Positions 16,624 through 24,720 of a stretch of 64,000 bases of DNA are shown here, in pieces. Each line of letters begins with the position of its first letter. The stretch's first letter is position 1. Origin of the DNA: Mycolicibacterium aubagnense (GTDB lineage Bacteria; Actinomycetota; Actinomycetes; Mycobacteriales; Mycobacteriaceae); NCBI RefSeq assembly GCF_010730955.1, contig NZ_AP022577.1, forward strand, positions 3,100,001 through 3,164,000. The letters run 5' to 3'. Made by a program: the position numbers and the translations under genes. The notes beneath the pieces were generated by a model. It saw only the letters and a list, made by a program, of their open reading frames with translations. It made no database searches and was not told the DNA's origin.

Positions 16624-17009
16624 GCTGGCACGAGTCGCACTCGCGCGACCACGGGACGCCACGACAGCAATCGGCCAACTATCCACAGTTTCCACAGGTT
16701 CATCCACAGGCTTGCAAGGAGCAATCAGCCGTCCGTACCGGCCAAAGCGCACCGAACCGGAAATTGACTGGGGATAAACAAGGGCCGTTGGTCCCAACTG
16801 ATCAACAGGCCGATGTGCGGCACGAGCGAAAAAGCTTGCCGAGCTAAGTAATTCTGGTGCCGCAAACCCGACCCACCGCCGATGGCGCCCGATTTCGCCC
16901 TCCCGCCGGCAAATGGTTATGATCGGCGTCACAACATCCGGTTGTGACAATCCTCACTCCGCTCGAGATCGGGAACTCAGGATTGTTCTGGCAGGTCAGG
17001 GAGTATGCA
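16624..17009. other. Intergenic region with DnaA-box-like repeats
   Basis: This gap of about 385 bases holds no convincing gene. It is A+T-richer than its flanks and contains three TCCACA repeats within 30 bases (CTATCCACA 16679-16687, GTTTCCACA 16688-16696, TCATCCACA 16700-16708) and TGGGGATAA at 16769-16777. Each differs from the DnaA box TTATCCACA/TGTGGATAA by one or two bases. The right part carries the promoter and ribosome-binding site of the small membrane protein gene. Confidence 0.5.
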
Positions 17010-17165
17010 ATGGCGGCACATCCGTTGCGTCCAGGCTCGGGCGCATCGCCGGAGTGGCATTCCGCTTTCCCGTCCCGCACCCACAGTCAACTCATCGCCT
17101 GCATCCGCGCCGGCATCATCGCGCTGTTCCTGCTTGTCGTGCTCGTTCTGATCGTTCTGGTCTAA
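17010..17165 (+). CDS. Small single-pass membrane protein
   Basis: A 51-residue peptide with a polar N-terminus and a C-terminal hydrophobic helix (RAGIIALFLLVVLVLIVLV). A strong AGGTCAGGGAG Shine-Dalgarno ends six bases before the ATG, which supports real translation; an earlier in-frame ATG at 16944 is less well placed. It lies upstream of sodA in the same direction. No function can be assigned. Confidence 0.6.
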   Translation: MAAHPLRPGSGASPEWHSAFPSRTHSQLIACIRAGIIALFLLVVLVLIVLV

Positions 17166-17310
17166 AGCCCCAACCGGCATCGACCACATCCCTGTTACGG
17201 GGGGTGTCCTTGCGGTGTGCGCACCGATGGAGCAATGTGGTCTCGGATCTGTGGACGAACCCCAACTAGGGTCGTTGATCCCGCACGCGATCATCTAAGG
17301 AAGGAATCCT

Positions 17311-17934
17311 GTGGCTGAGTACACCCTGCCGGAACTGGACTACGACTACGGCGCTCTGGAGCCGCACATCTCCGGTCAGATCAACGAAATCCACCACAGC
17401 AAGCACCACGCGGCCTACGTCAAGGGCGTCAACGATGCGGTGGCCAAGCTTGAAGAGGCGCGGGCCGGAGACGACCACGCCGCGATCTTCCTGAACGAGA
17501 AGAACCTGGCCTTCCACCTCGGCGGCCACGTCAACCACTCGATCTGGTGGAAGAACCTGTCCCCCAACGGCGGTGACAAGCCGACCGGCGAGCTGGCCGC
17601 GGCCATCGATGACCAGTTCGGTTCGTTCGACAAATTCCGCGCACAGTTCACCGCGGCCGCCAACGGCCTGCAGGGCTCTGGCTGGGCGGTACTGGGCTAC
17701 GACAGCCTCGGCGGCCGGCTGCTGACCTTCCAGCTGTACGACCAGCAGGCCAACGTGCCGCTCGGCATCATTCCGCTGCTGCAGGTCGACATGTGGGAGC
17801 ACGCCTTCTACCTGCAGTACAAGAACGTCAAGGCCGACTACGTCAAGGCGTTCTGGAACGTCGTCAACTGGGCCGACGTGCAGGAGCGCTTCGCCGCTGC
17901 CACCACGAAGACCAACGGCCTCATCTTCGGCTGA
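17311..17934 (+). CDS. sodA: Superoxide dismutase, probably Mn-dependent
   Basis: A 207-residue Fe/Mn-type superoxide dismutase. Metal ligands are visible in [20 protein letters not shown] and [10 protein letters not shown]. The second-sphere position that is His145 in the M. tuberculosis iron enzyme (YDHQ) reads Gln here (YDQQ), as in mycobacterial manganese enzymes, so manganese is the likely metal. The GTG start is preceded by AAGGAAGG. No signal peptide, yet mycobacterial SodA is commonly found outside the cell. A strong hairpin terminator follows. Confidence 0.95.
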   Translation: MAEYTLPELDYDYGALEPHISGQINEIHHSKHHAAYVKGVNDAVAKLEEARAGDDHAAIFLNEKNLAFHLGGHVNHSIWWKNLSPNGGDKPTGELAAAIDDQFGSFDKFRAQFTAAANGLQGSGWAVLGYDSLGGRLLTFQLYDQQANVPLGIIPLLQVDMWEHAFYLQYKNVKADYVKAFWNVVNWADVQERFAAATTKTNGLIFG

Positions 17935-17951
17935 TCTCGCGTTTTCCGGTT

Positions 17952-17985
17952 AACGGGGCGTCGCGCTTCTGCGCGGCGCCCCGTT
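17952..17985 (+). terminator. sodA terminator hairpin
   Basis: A 15-base arm (17952-17966, AACGGGGCGTCGCGC) pairs with 17971-17985 across a TTCT loop with a single mismatch, 17 bases after the sodA stop. Confidence 0.75.
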
Positions 17986-18118
17986 CTCGTTCACAATGGG
18001 CCCAGGGGACACATCTGGCACTCGTGCACTCTTGCGTGCTAACCCGCCACTGCCGCACCCTGTACTGATCGATCCACGGTCGTATCGACATATTGCCGAG
18101 CGAGCACCGGAGGCAGCC

Positions 18119-18652
18119 ATGGACAGCGGATCTGGTCAAGCGGTCGAAATTGCACCGTTCCATTCCGGCGGCGCGCTGAAGGGCTTCGTGGTCTCCGGGC
18201 GGTGGCCTGATTCCACCAAGGAATGGGCCCAGCTACTGATGGTCGCGGTACGGGTGGCCTCCTTGCCCGGCTTGCTGGCAACCACCACCATCTTTGGCGC
18301 GCGGGAAGAACTTCCAGAACATCCACAGCCTGGGACGGTTGGGCTGGTTCTCGCCGAAGGCCCCGTTATCGGCGAAGCTGCGGTGCCACCCGGATACTTC
18401 GCCGACCGCCAGCCGCCGGCACTGCTGATGCTCCACCCGCCCGCCGAGACGACACCATCGCTCCCAGAGTGCCGCGGCGCCGCGTCCGGCTGCCTGCTCC
18501 TACCCGGGCTCCCTTACCTGGGACTTGATCACCGCGCCGCCTGGGTTGAAGCCGAGGCGGACGGCACCATCACCTCGATGGTCAGCAGGGTCGGGGTGGA
18601 CCCCATCAGTCACCCCGATACCGCAATTCTGGCGATGCTGCTTGCCGCCTAG
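18119..18652 (+). CDS. Conserved hypothetical protein (Rv3847-like)
   Basis: A 177-residue soluble protein with exactly the length of M. tuberculosis Rv3847. A GGAGG lies five bases before the ATG. It shows no catalytic motif, signal peptide or membrane helix; it is hydrophobic-rich in the middle (LLMVAVRVASLPGLL). It lies between sodA and espR in a conserved mycobacterial neighbourhood. Function unknown. Confidence 0.72.
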   Translation: MDSGSGQAVEIAPFHSGGALKGFVVSGRWPDSTKEWAQLLMVAVRVASLPGLLATTTIFGAREELPEHPQPGTVGLVLAEGPVIGEAAVPPGYFADRQPPALLMLHPPAETTPSLPECRGAASGCLLLPGLPYLGLDHRAAWVEAEADGTITSMVSRVGVDPISHPDTAILAMLLAA

Positions 18653-19099
18653 CCCAACAGTGGTTTAACAGCAAAGTAGTCCACATTTCCGCCGCGCCTC
18701 CGCCATGCCGCTTCGGTGGCTCGACAACCGGCATGAGCGGTTACCGCTTCATGCCGCCACGGTTAATCCCCGGTACGCTAACGGCAAATACTCCGGACGA
18801 CACCGACCGCCCCATACCCCGATTGCTGAATCGTCCACCACCCGACAGCGACTGCGACGCGACAGGTAGCCGAAGTCCGGGCAAAATAGCATACGCGTCA
18901 AAATTTGCCCCACCCGGCTGCAGGTGAGGGCTCGGATCCGCACCCAGAATCCCAGCTCGCGGGCCTATGGACCGACAAATTTGGTAGCTGGACCGGGTTT
19001 TCCGTGGTTTGCACTTGGCTCTCGGCGCAACTCTCGCTACGATAGTCAGCAAATAGTGACACTGACGCCTGCAGATATCGCTAAGTGGAGGAATAACCG
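18653..19099. other. espR upstream intergenic region
   Basis: About 450 bases with no supported gene. Short open frames on both strands lack ribosome-binding sites or recognisable homology. The region is less G+C-rich than the genes and must contain the espR promoter; a GGAGG lies just before the espR ATG. M. tuberculosis has a membrane protein gene (Rv3848) at this point, which is absent here. Confidence 0.5.
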
Positions 19100-19498
19100 A
19101 TGAGCATGACGTTCGCCGCTCGGCTGAACCGGCTGTTTGACACCGTCTACCCGCCAGGACGCGGTGCCCACACATCTGCCGAGGTTATCGCTGCACTCAA
19201 GGCCGAAGGTGTGACCATGTCCGCCCCGTACCTGTCGCAGCTGCGTTCGGGCAACCGGACCAACCCGTCCGTCGCGACCATGGCCGCGCTTGCCAACTTC
19301 TTCCGGATCAAGCCGGCCTACTTCACCGACGACGAGTACTACGAGAAGCTCGACAAGGAACTGACCTGGCTCGCCAACATGCGCGACGAGGGCATCCGCC
19401 GCATTGCCGCTCGTACCGTCGGCCTGTCCCCCGAAGCCAAGAAGGACCTCGCCGACAAGGTCGACGAGCTTCGTCGTCAAGAGAACCTCGACAGCTAA
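19100..19498 (+). CDS. espR: Nucleoid-associated regulator EspR
   Basis: A 132-residue XRE-type DNA-binding protein. The N-terminal helix-turn-helix covers residues about 8-75 (SAPYLSQLRSGNRTNPSVAT as the recognition region) and the C-terminal half is the dimerisation helix bundle (KKDLADKVDELRRQE). In M. tuberculosis EspR bridges distant sites and regulates cell-wall and ESX-1-related genes. GTGGAGG precedes the ATG. It is convergent with an ImmA/IrrE-like protease operon, and a long shared hairpin separates them. Confidence 0.94.
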   Translation: MSMTFAARLNRLFDTVYPPGRGAHTSAEVIAALKAEGVTMSAPYLSQLRSGNRTNPSVATMAALANFFRIKPAYFTDDEYYEKLDKELTWLANMRDEGIRRIAARTVGLSPEAKKDLADKVDELRRQENLDS

Positions 19499-19525
19499 TC
19501 CGGTTAGCCCGATCGGGCTGACCAC

Positions 19526-19564
19526 AGTACGACCAGCGGATTCCGTTAATCCGCTGGTCGTACT
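19526..19564. terminator. Bidirectional terminator after espR
   Basis: A perfect 17-bp stem (19526-19542 pairing with 19548-19564) with a five-base CCGTT loop. It lies 27 bases after the espR stop and overlaps the last codons and stop of the convergent membrane protein gene. Confidence 0.75.
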
Positions 19565-20709
19565 GCTTTAGCCCGGCTTACAGACGCCTTGGCGGTCGTT
19601 CTCGCCGCGTCGGCCTTCCCCTGCCGATCCAGCTCGCGGTACTGCGCGGCAATCGCCAGGATCCATTCGCGATCCGAGTACGTCACGGGCTGCCGCAGCC
19701 AGGCCGGGCCGGGGAACTTTGTCCGCGACCCACCCTTCGGCCGGTCGCTGCGACCGTCGTAAATCCAGCCGGCCACGCGTCGAGCCTGGGTGTCCGGCGC
19801 CACGTCGACGCGCTCGCCGCCCGCAACATGGCCACCGTCCAGCACGGCCGTGGCTTCCAGGTACAGCGCATCGGAGATCAGCGACATCTGCTCCGCGACC
19901 CGGAACAGAAGCGGGCCGCGCGGACGCACGCCGATGCCGATGTTCGGATGACGGCGACTCAGTTCGGCGAGCAGCGGAGCGATGGTCCGCAATTCCCGCC
20001 GCGCCCCGAACCAATCCTCGACGCTGGGCAGCAGCGAGCCACTGGCCACCACCAGCATGGCGCAGCCGAGGATGGTCGCTGCCGCCCCGACGCCGACCAG
20101 CTGGGTGCTGCCCACGGCGCGTAGCAGGATGAAGGCGCTGGCCAGCACGATCAGCACGATGCCGACACTGAAAACGAACAGAGCCCGGCCCCGCCGGGTC
20201 CGGTTGGAGTTGCGCACACCGGCCCACGCCACCAGCGTCAGCGCCAGCAGCACGTACAACAACGGCAGCAGCCACGACAGCGAGTTGCCGCCCGACCCGA
20301 GATTTCTGCGCAGGTACTCCTCCGGTGCCATCTCCGGCTGCTGCGGGGTCACGAAGAACAGCACCAACGTGAGCACCGCGATCGCCCCGGCGACGCTGTA
20401 CTGAGCCAGGGCGATGCGGCGGATGACCAGCGGTTTGCGGCTCGACGACGCCGACGTGATCATCACGCAGCTGCCGGCGGCGCAGGCGATCAGTGCCACC
20501 TGGCTGAGCATGCTGGAGACGTTGGGCCAGTGCAGGATCGTGTCGAGCAGCAGCGTGAGCGGCTCCCAGTTCAGTGCCGCGACCAAACCCAGACTGCCGA
20601 GTGCCACGATCATCGCTGCACTGACGAGTGATTGCTTGTTGACCAGTGCCCAACCGATACGCAGGCCGGTCGCCAGGCCGAGCAGGCCGGCGATTACCCA
20701 GATGATCAA
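19546..20709 (-). CDS. MAB_1171c-type polytopic membrane protein
   Basis: A 387-residue protein. The first ~230 residues hold about seven hydrophobic helices (MIIWVIAGLLGLATGLRIGW, VAGAIAVLTLVLFFV, VFSVGIVLIVLASAFILL) and the last ~150 are a soluble tail (APLLAELSRRHPNIGIG). This resembles the actinobacterial putative-transporter family encoded beside ImmA-like genes. It overlaps the ImmA-like gene by four bases (ATGA), so the two are translationally coupled. The final codons fall within the bidirectional hairpin. Function unknown. Confidence 0.72.
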   Translation of the reverse strand: MIIWVIAGLLGLATGLRIGWALVNKQSLVSAAMIVALGSLGLVAALNWEPLTLLLDTILHWPNVSSMLSQVALIACAAGSCVMITSASSSRKPLVIRRIALAQYSVAGAIAVLTLVLFFVTPQQPEMAPEEYLRRNLGSGGNSLSWLLPLLYVLLALTLVAWAGVRNSNRTRRGRALFVFSVGIVLIVLASAFILLRAVGSTQLVGVGAAATILGCAMLVVASGSLLPSVEDWFGARRELRTIAPLLAELSRRHPNIGIGVRPRGPLLFRVAEQMSLISDALYLEATAVLDGGHVAGGERVDVAPDTQARRVAGWIYDGRSDRPKGGSRTKFPGPAWLRQPVTYSDREWILAIAAQYRELDRQGKADAARTTAKASVSRAKAVRPAD

Positions 20710-21197
20710 CCAAACGCCTCGCCGAGACGGATCTGGACGATCGAGGACCGGTCAGAAGGCAGCCGACCCAGCCGGTGGATCAGCAGCGCGGCGAAATCCT
20801 CGGCCTCCTGTTCGGCTTCCTCACCAGCCGGACCCATGCAGCCGGTCCGCTGATTCAGCATGTAGCCGATGAGGTCGGAACTCGCCAGCTCCATCGTGTC
20901 CCGGGCGGCTTCGACCACGGACACGCCTTCATGGCCGAGCACCAGGTGGCCGAGCTCGTGCGCGAGGGTCCGATCCCCGGCCGGAAGGCCCCGCTGCATG
21001 AGGAACACGTCGCGGTCGTTGTACTGGCGCCACTGTCCGCATACCCCGGCCGGGAGGTCTGCCATGGTCACCTCGATGGGGCGGCCACGATCTTCACTGA
21101 CTGCATCGACGAGACGGGCAAGTGAGACTTCACCACGTCGCGGGGCCAAATCCAGCACCGAATTGACTGCGCGTGTGACACGGCGGCTCGCGGGCAT
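20706..21197 (-). CDS. ImmA/IrrE-family metallopeptidase-like protein
   Basis: A 163-residue protein with the zinc motif LAHELGHLVLGHEG (HExxH, His79-His83 region) in the ImmA/IrrE arrangement. ImmA proteases typically cleave XRE-type repressors. GGGGGTT precedes the ATG. It forms a coupled pair with the membrane protein gene and converges on espR, itself an XRE protein. A regulatory protease role is inferred from the family; a link to EspR is speculative. Confidence 0.78.
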   Translation of the reverse strand: MPASRRVTRAVNSVLDLAPRRGEVSLARLVDAVSEDRGRPIEVTMADLPAGVCGQWRQYNDRDVFLMQRGLPAGDRTLAHELGHLVLGHEGVSVVEAARDTMELASSDLIGYMLNQRTGCMGPAGEEAEQEAEDFAALLIHRLGRLPSDRSSIVQIRLGEAFG

Positions 21198-21259
21198 GCC
21201 GAACCCCCTTTCACTGCGATTGGCACGGTTGCCATCAATTGTGCCGCAGTCCCGTTCCG

Positions 21260-22786
21260 TCAGGTCATAAATCGTGCAGTGCCGCTGCGGCGGACCACAT
21301 GACCAGCGCGCGCCTGCCGGTACCCGACCAGCCCACCGGCACCGGTCAGGATGAGGATGCCGGTGAAGCCGGGGACGGCCACCGCCGCCACCTCACCGAG
21401 ACCGGCTGCGCGCAGGTAGTCAGGATATCCGGCGCGGAATGCGGGTTCGGCGATGATCTCGTTCTTGGCGCCGAATGTGGTCGGTTGCGGTGACCGCACC
21501 GCCGGGACTTCCGCCGGGGCACTGACGACGACCGGGCTGTCGAGTTTCAGGGCGGGAAACGCGGGCGCGTCCAGCACGGGCGCCGACGGCAAGCTCGCCG
21601 CCGGCGTGGGCATGCGGTTCTGGCGTCCGAGGTTCATGCTCGGCACGACTTGCTGGCCCAGCATCGAAAGCGACGTCTGCATGAACGGCAGCGACGTCGC
21701 CACGTCGAGCGTCGCGTTGGTGAGGCCCGCGACCAAGTCGTACACCGGCTCGAAGTGGGCGAGCACGAAAACCGGAATAGCGGCCAGCTGAGCGAGCACC
21801 GGAATGTTCGACATGTCGGGGAGCTGCGGGAGCTGGTCCCACAGCGGCAATCTCGGTACCAGCGACGCCAGCGGAATCTTCGTCAGGTCCACGCTCTGGA
21901 CGGTGCCGGTCGGACTCATGTGGACCGCCGAGGCCGGCAGGGAGAACGTCAGGCCCATCAGGTTGAGGGTGGTCGTCGGGGCAGGAGTCGTTTTGACGGG
22001 CACTGTGGTGGGCAACGTCGGCGATGCGGGACTGGCCGAACCGCTTCCGGAAGTGACGCCGCTCGGGACCGGGAGGGCGGGCAGGCCCGGCAGCGCAGGC
22101 AGGTGGGGAAAAGCCGGGAGGCCGAGGAGGCTCGGGATGTTGGGGAGACTGGGGAGCTGAAGGCTGGGGAGGCCCACCGCGGTCGCCGGCGCCGGGCCGG
22201 TCACGCCCGTCGGTTCGGTTGCCGCGGCCGGAGCGGGCTGGCTTGTCCCGCCCGTCGTCACGGGCGCCGCGGTGCCGCCCGTCGTCCCGGTTTCGGTCTG
22301 CTGCGTCGACGAGCCCGCCGACGGCTGGTGTTCGCCAGCGGCCGGGTTTGACGTTCCGGATTCCTCGGATCGCCCCGGCGAACTTCCCGAATTTTGTTTG
22401 CTGGGAGGATTGCTTTCGGATGCATTCTTGCCCGATTCACCGGTATTGCCCGGACTCCGGACACCGGTTTGCGAACCACCGGCAGCAACGCCGCCGGATG
22501 TGTCGCGCTTATCCTTCTTCGCGCCCGAACCGGTACTACCGGCAGCCGGCGCCTCGGACTGACCGTCGGCGGGCTTGGTCGCCCGCTCTGGGGTCCCATG
22601 CCCGTCACCAGCGGCTGAGCCACCACTGGGCTTCTTGGAGTCGTGATCACCACCGCCACTGTGGTCACTAGAGCCACTACCGGAAGCAGCAGAATCAGCG
22701 AAGGCGTTCGCGCCCCCCATGCCAGCGATCAACAGCCCAGATGCCATCAGAGCGGCAGCTGTAGCTATTCGTTGGCGTGGCGCCAT
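21260..22786 (-). CDS. Large secreted/anchored Ser-Pro-Gly-rich protein
   Basis: A 508-residue envelope protein. Residues 1-30 are a Sec signal peptide (ATAAALMASGLLIAGMGG, likely cleavage after ANAFA). Residues 30-210 are disordered, rich in Ser, Gly, Asn and Thr. A Leu/Pro-repeat section follows (LPSLPNIPSLLGLPAFPHLP), then a folded region and a C-terminal hydrophobic helix with a basic tail (GILILTGAGGLVGYRQARAG). GGAGGGG precedes the ATG; the longer open frame upstream is ignored. It looks like a surface protein held by its C-terminus. No recognised domain; function unknown. Confidence 0.68.
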   Translation of the reverse strand: MAPRQRIATAAALMASGLLIAGMGGANAFADSAASGSGSSDHSGGGDHDSKKPSGGSAAGDGHGTPERATKPADGQSEAPAAGSTGSGAKKDKRDTSGGVAAGGSQTGVRSPGNTGESGKNASESNPPSKQNSGSSPGRSEESGTSNPAAGEHQPSAGSSTQQTETGTTGGTAAPVTTGGTSQPAPAAATEPTGVTGPAPATAVGLPSLQLPSLPNIPSLLGLPAFPHLPALPGLPALPVPSGVTSGSGSASPASPTLPTTVPVKTTPAPTTTLNLMGLTFSLPASAVHMSPTGTVQSVDLTKIPLASLVPRLPLWDQLPQLPDMSNIPVLAQLAAIPVFVLAHFEPVYDLVAGLTNATLDVATSLPFMQTSLSMLGQQVVPSMNLGRQNRMPTPAASLPSAPVLDAPAFPALKLDSPVVVSAPAEVPAVRSPQPTTFGAKNEIIAEPAFRAGYPDYLRAAGLGEVAAVAVPGFTGILILTGAGGLVGYRQARAGHVVRRSGTARFMT

Positions 22787-23028
22787 CGTCCCCTCCGCTT
22801 TCATGGCATCAAAAACCCGCTCAGATGAATTCCGATTAATTGTCTCACAGCGGCCGGACTTTGTTTGCTGGATAAAGTAGCCAGAAATGTGGGAAATTCC
22901 ACCCTGGAATTGCGGCCGAATTCGACGTGTGACCCGGTGACCGATTCCGGCCCACGGACGATAAGGTGACGTCACCATCGCAGCAAGATCGTGCACACGT
23001 GTCGAGGAGACCGGGAGGTCAGCGGAGA

Positions 23029-23685
23029 ATGGGCCTGTTCAAGCGACGCAAGAGCCGGGCAACCCGCCGAGCCGAGGCGAAGGCGATCAAGGCGAAGGCA
23101 AAACTCGAGGCGAAGTTGTCCGCGCGGAACGAGGCCCGTCGCATCAAGGCGGACGGCCGTCGGCAAACGAAGCGGGACCGGGCCGGCGTCAAAGCCCAGC
23201 GCGACAGCGACAAGATGGCGCTCAAAGTTGCTGAAACCCAGCTGCAAGCGGCCCGCGAGGGCAAGCTGCTGTCGCCGACCAAGATTCGCCGGCTGTTGCT
23301 GGTGTCGCGAATCCTCACCCCCGTCGTCGTGCCGGTGGCGTACCGGGCGGTGATCGCCGCGCGCGGAGTCCTGGACCAGCGCCGCGCAGACCAGCTGGGT
23401 GTGCCGCTGAGTCAGATCGGCCAGTTCTCTGGCACCGGCGGCGCGTTGTCCGCGCGAATCGCGGGAGCCGAGCGCTCGCTGCGCCAGGTGGCCGAGAACA
23501 AGCCCAAGGACGCCGAGACCAAGCAATTCGTGACGACGCTGACGAGCAAGCTGGCCGACCTTTCCGCCGCGGTGACGGCTGCGGAGAACATGCCGGCTCC
23601 GCAGCGACGGACCGCGCACGCAGCCATCGACAACCAACTCAATGGCATCGACGCGGACGTCCTGGCCCGGCTCGGGGTGTCGTAA
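23029..23685 (+). CDS. DUF6474-like basic protein (Rv3850-like)
   Basis: A 218-residue protein with the same length as Rv3850. The first ~80 residues are strongly basic and helical (RRAEAKAIKAKAKLEAKL), followed by one hydrophobic segment (LLLVSRILTPVVVPVAYRAVIAA) and a helical C-terminal half. GGAG precedes the ATG. The basic start could contact nucleic acid or the inner membrane face. It is followed 20 bases later by the hns-like gene, a conserved pair. Function unknown. Confidence 0.75.
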   Translation: MGLFKRRKSRATRRAEAKAIKAKAKLEAKLSARNEARRIKADGRRQTKRDRAGVKAQRDSDKMALKVAETQLQAAREGKLLSPTKIRRLLLVSRILTPVVVPVAYRAVIAARGVLDQRRADQLGVPLSQIGQFSGTGGALSARIAGAERSLRQVAENKPKDAETKQFVTTLTSKLADLSAAVTAAENMPAPQRRTAHAAIDNQLNGIDADVLARLGVS

Positions 23686-23705
23686 CCGCTCGGAGGAGCA
23701 TCCGC

Positions 23706-24131
23706 ATGGCAGACGAGCAGAATTCCCCCGACGAGTCGCAGCCCGGCGTTCCGGCGAAAGAGGCACCGGCCGCGAAGGCACCGGCCAAGAAGGGCCCCGC
23801 CAAGAAGGTGCCGGCGAAAAAGGCCGCTGCCAAAAAGGTGCCTGCCAAGAACGTGCCTGCGAAGAAGACGCCCGCCAAGAAGGCCGCCACCACCGCCCCG
23901 GCCAAGAAGGCGCCCGCGAAGAAGGCTCCGCCCAAAGTCGCGCCACCGCAACCGCCGGCACCCGAACCCGAGACCCCGACTGCCGAGCCCCAGGCACCGG
24001 CCCCGCTGCCCGTCCTCACGCTGGCTCCGCCAGCTCCCCAGCGCTCCCGGGTGCCGGCGCGCGCGATCATCGCCGCGAGCGTGCTGGTCCTGCTCGTCGT
24101 GCTGCTGGTCCGACGCCGCGCCGCGGACTGA
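23706..24131 (+). CDS. hns: Histone-like Hns-type protein with C-terminal membrane anchor (Rv3852-like)
   Basis: A 141-residue protein. Residues 15-80 are about a dozen PAKK/AAKK-type repeats (APAKKGPAKKVPAKKAAAKK), a histone H1-like DNA-binding tail. A Pro-rich linker (APPKVAPPQPPAPEPETP) and a C-terminal membrane helix (IIAASVLVLLVVLLV) follow. The M. tuberculosis orthologue is a membrane-anchored nucleoid protein. GGAGGAG lies before the ATG. The lysine repeats are prone to slippage, so length may vary between strains. Confidence 0.88.
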   Translation: MADEQNSPDESQPGVPAKEAPAAKAPAKKGPAKKVPAKKAAAKKVPAKNVPAKKTPAKKAATTAPAKKAPAKKAPPKVAPPQPPAPEPETPTAEPQAPAPLPVLTLAPPAPQRSRVPARAIIAASVLVLLVVLLVRRRAAD

Positions 24132-24155
24132 CACCGCCCCTGAGATAATCAGCGG

Positions 24156-24635
24156 GTGACCATCGAACCCCGCGCCACCGCTGACCTCGTCGACGAGATC
24201 TATCCCGATGTCCGCAGCTGCGATCTGCAGCTGCAGAACTACGGCGGTCGAGCCATGTTCGCCGGCCGGATCACCACGGTGAAGTGCTTCCAGGACAACG
24301 CCCTGCTCAAGTCCATCCTGTCGACGCCGGGCGATGGCGGCGTCCTGGTGGTCGACGGCGACGGATCACTGCACACCGCCCTCGTCGGCGACATCATCGC
24401 CGGCCTGGCTCACGACAACGGCTGGTCCGGCGTCGTCGTCAACGGACCGGTGCGCGACGCCTCGACGCTGCGCACCATCGACGTCGGTATCAAGGCCCTG
24501 GGCACCAACCCCCGCAAGGGCACCAAAACCGGTGCCGGCGAGCGTGACGTCGAGGTCACCTTCGGCGGCGTCACCTTCGTCCCGGGCGACATCGCCTACT
24601 GCGACGAGGACGGTATCGTCGTCGTCTCCCCCTAG
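24156..24635 (+). CDS. rraA: RraA-family protein (formerly annotated menG)
   Basis: A 159-residue RraA-fold protein. The conserved segments are [23 protein letters not shown] and [12 protein letters not shown]. RraA in other bacteria binds RNase E and limits its activity; other members of the fold are HMG/CHA aldolases, and the older menG label is not supported. It starts at GTG 24156. A strong bidirectional terminator follows. Confidence 0.88.
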   Translation: MTIEPRATADLVDEIYPDVRSCDLQLQNYGGRAMFAGRITTVKCFQDNALLKSILSTPGDGGVLVVDGDGSLHTALVGDIIAGLAHDNGWSGVVVNGPVRDASTLRTIDVGIKALGTNPRKGTKTGAGERDVEVTFGGVTFVPGDIAYCDEDGIVVVSP

Positions 24636-24663
24636 TCACAAACCGGACCCGCTTGCGGGCACG

Positions 24664-24703
24664 GCGAAAACCCCCAAAATCCTTTGATTCTGGGGGTTTT
24701 CGC
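24664..24703. terminator. Bidirectional terminator between rraA and ethA
   Basis: An 18-base arm (GCGAAAACCCCCAAAATC, 24664-24681) pairs with 24686-24703 with one mismatch and a CTTT loop. A-rich and T-rich ends on both sides suit both convergent genes. Confidence 0.82.
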
Positions 24704-24720
24704 GACTGTTGGGCACCGAA

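Noticed and set aside
18733..18927. A short frame upstream of espR
   Set aside because: No Shine-Dalgarno, Pro/Asp-rich composition, and a frame on the opposite strand is equally long.
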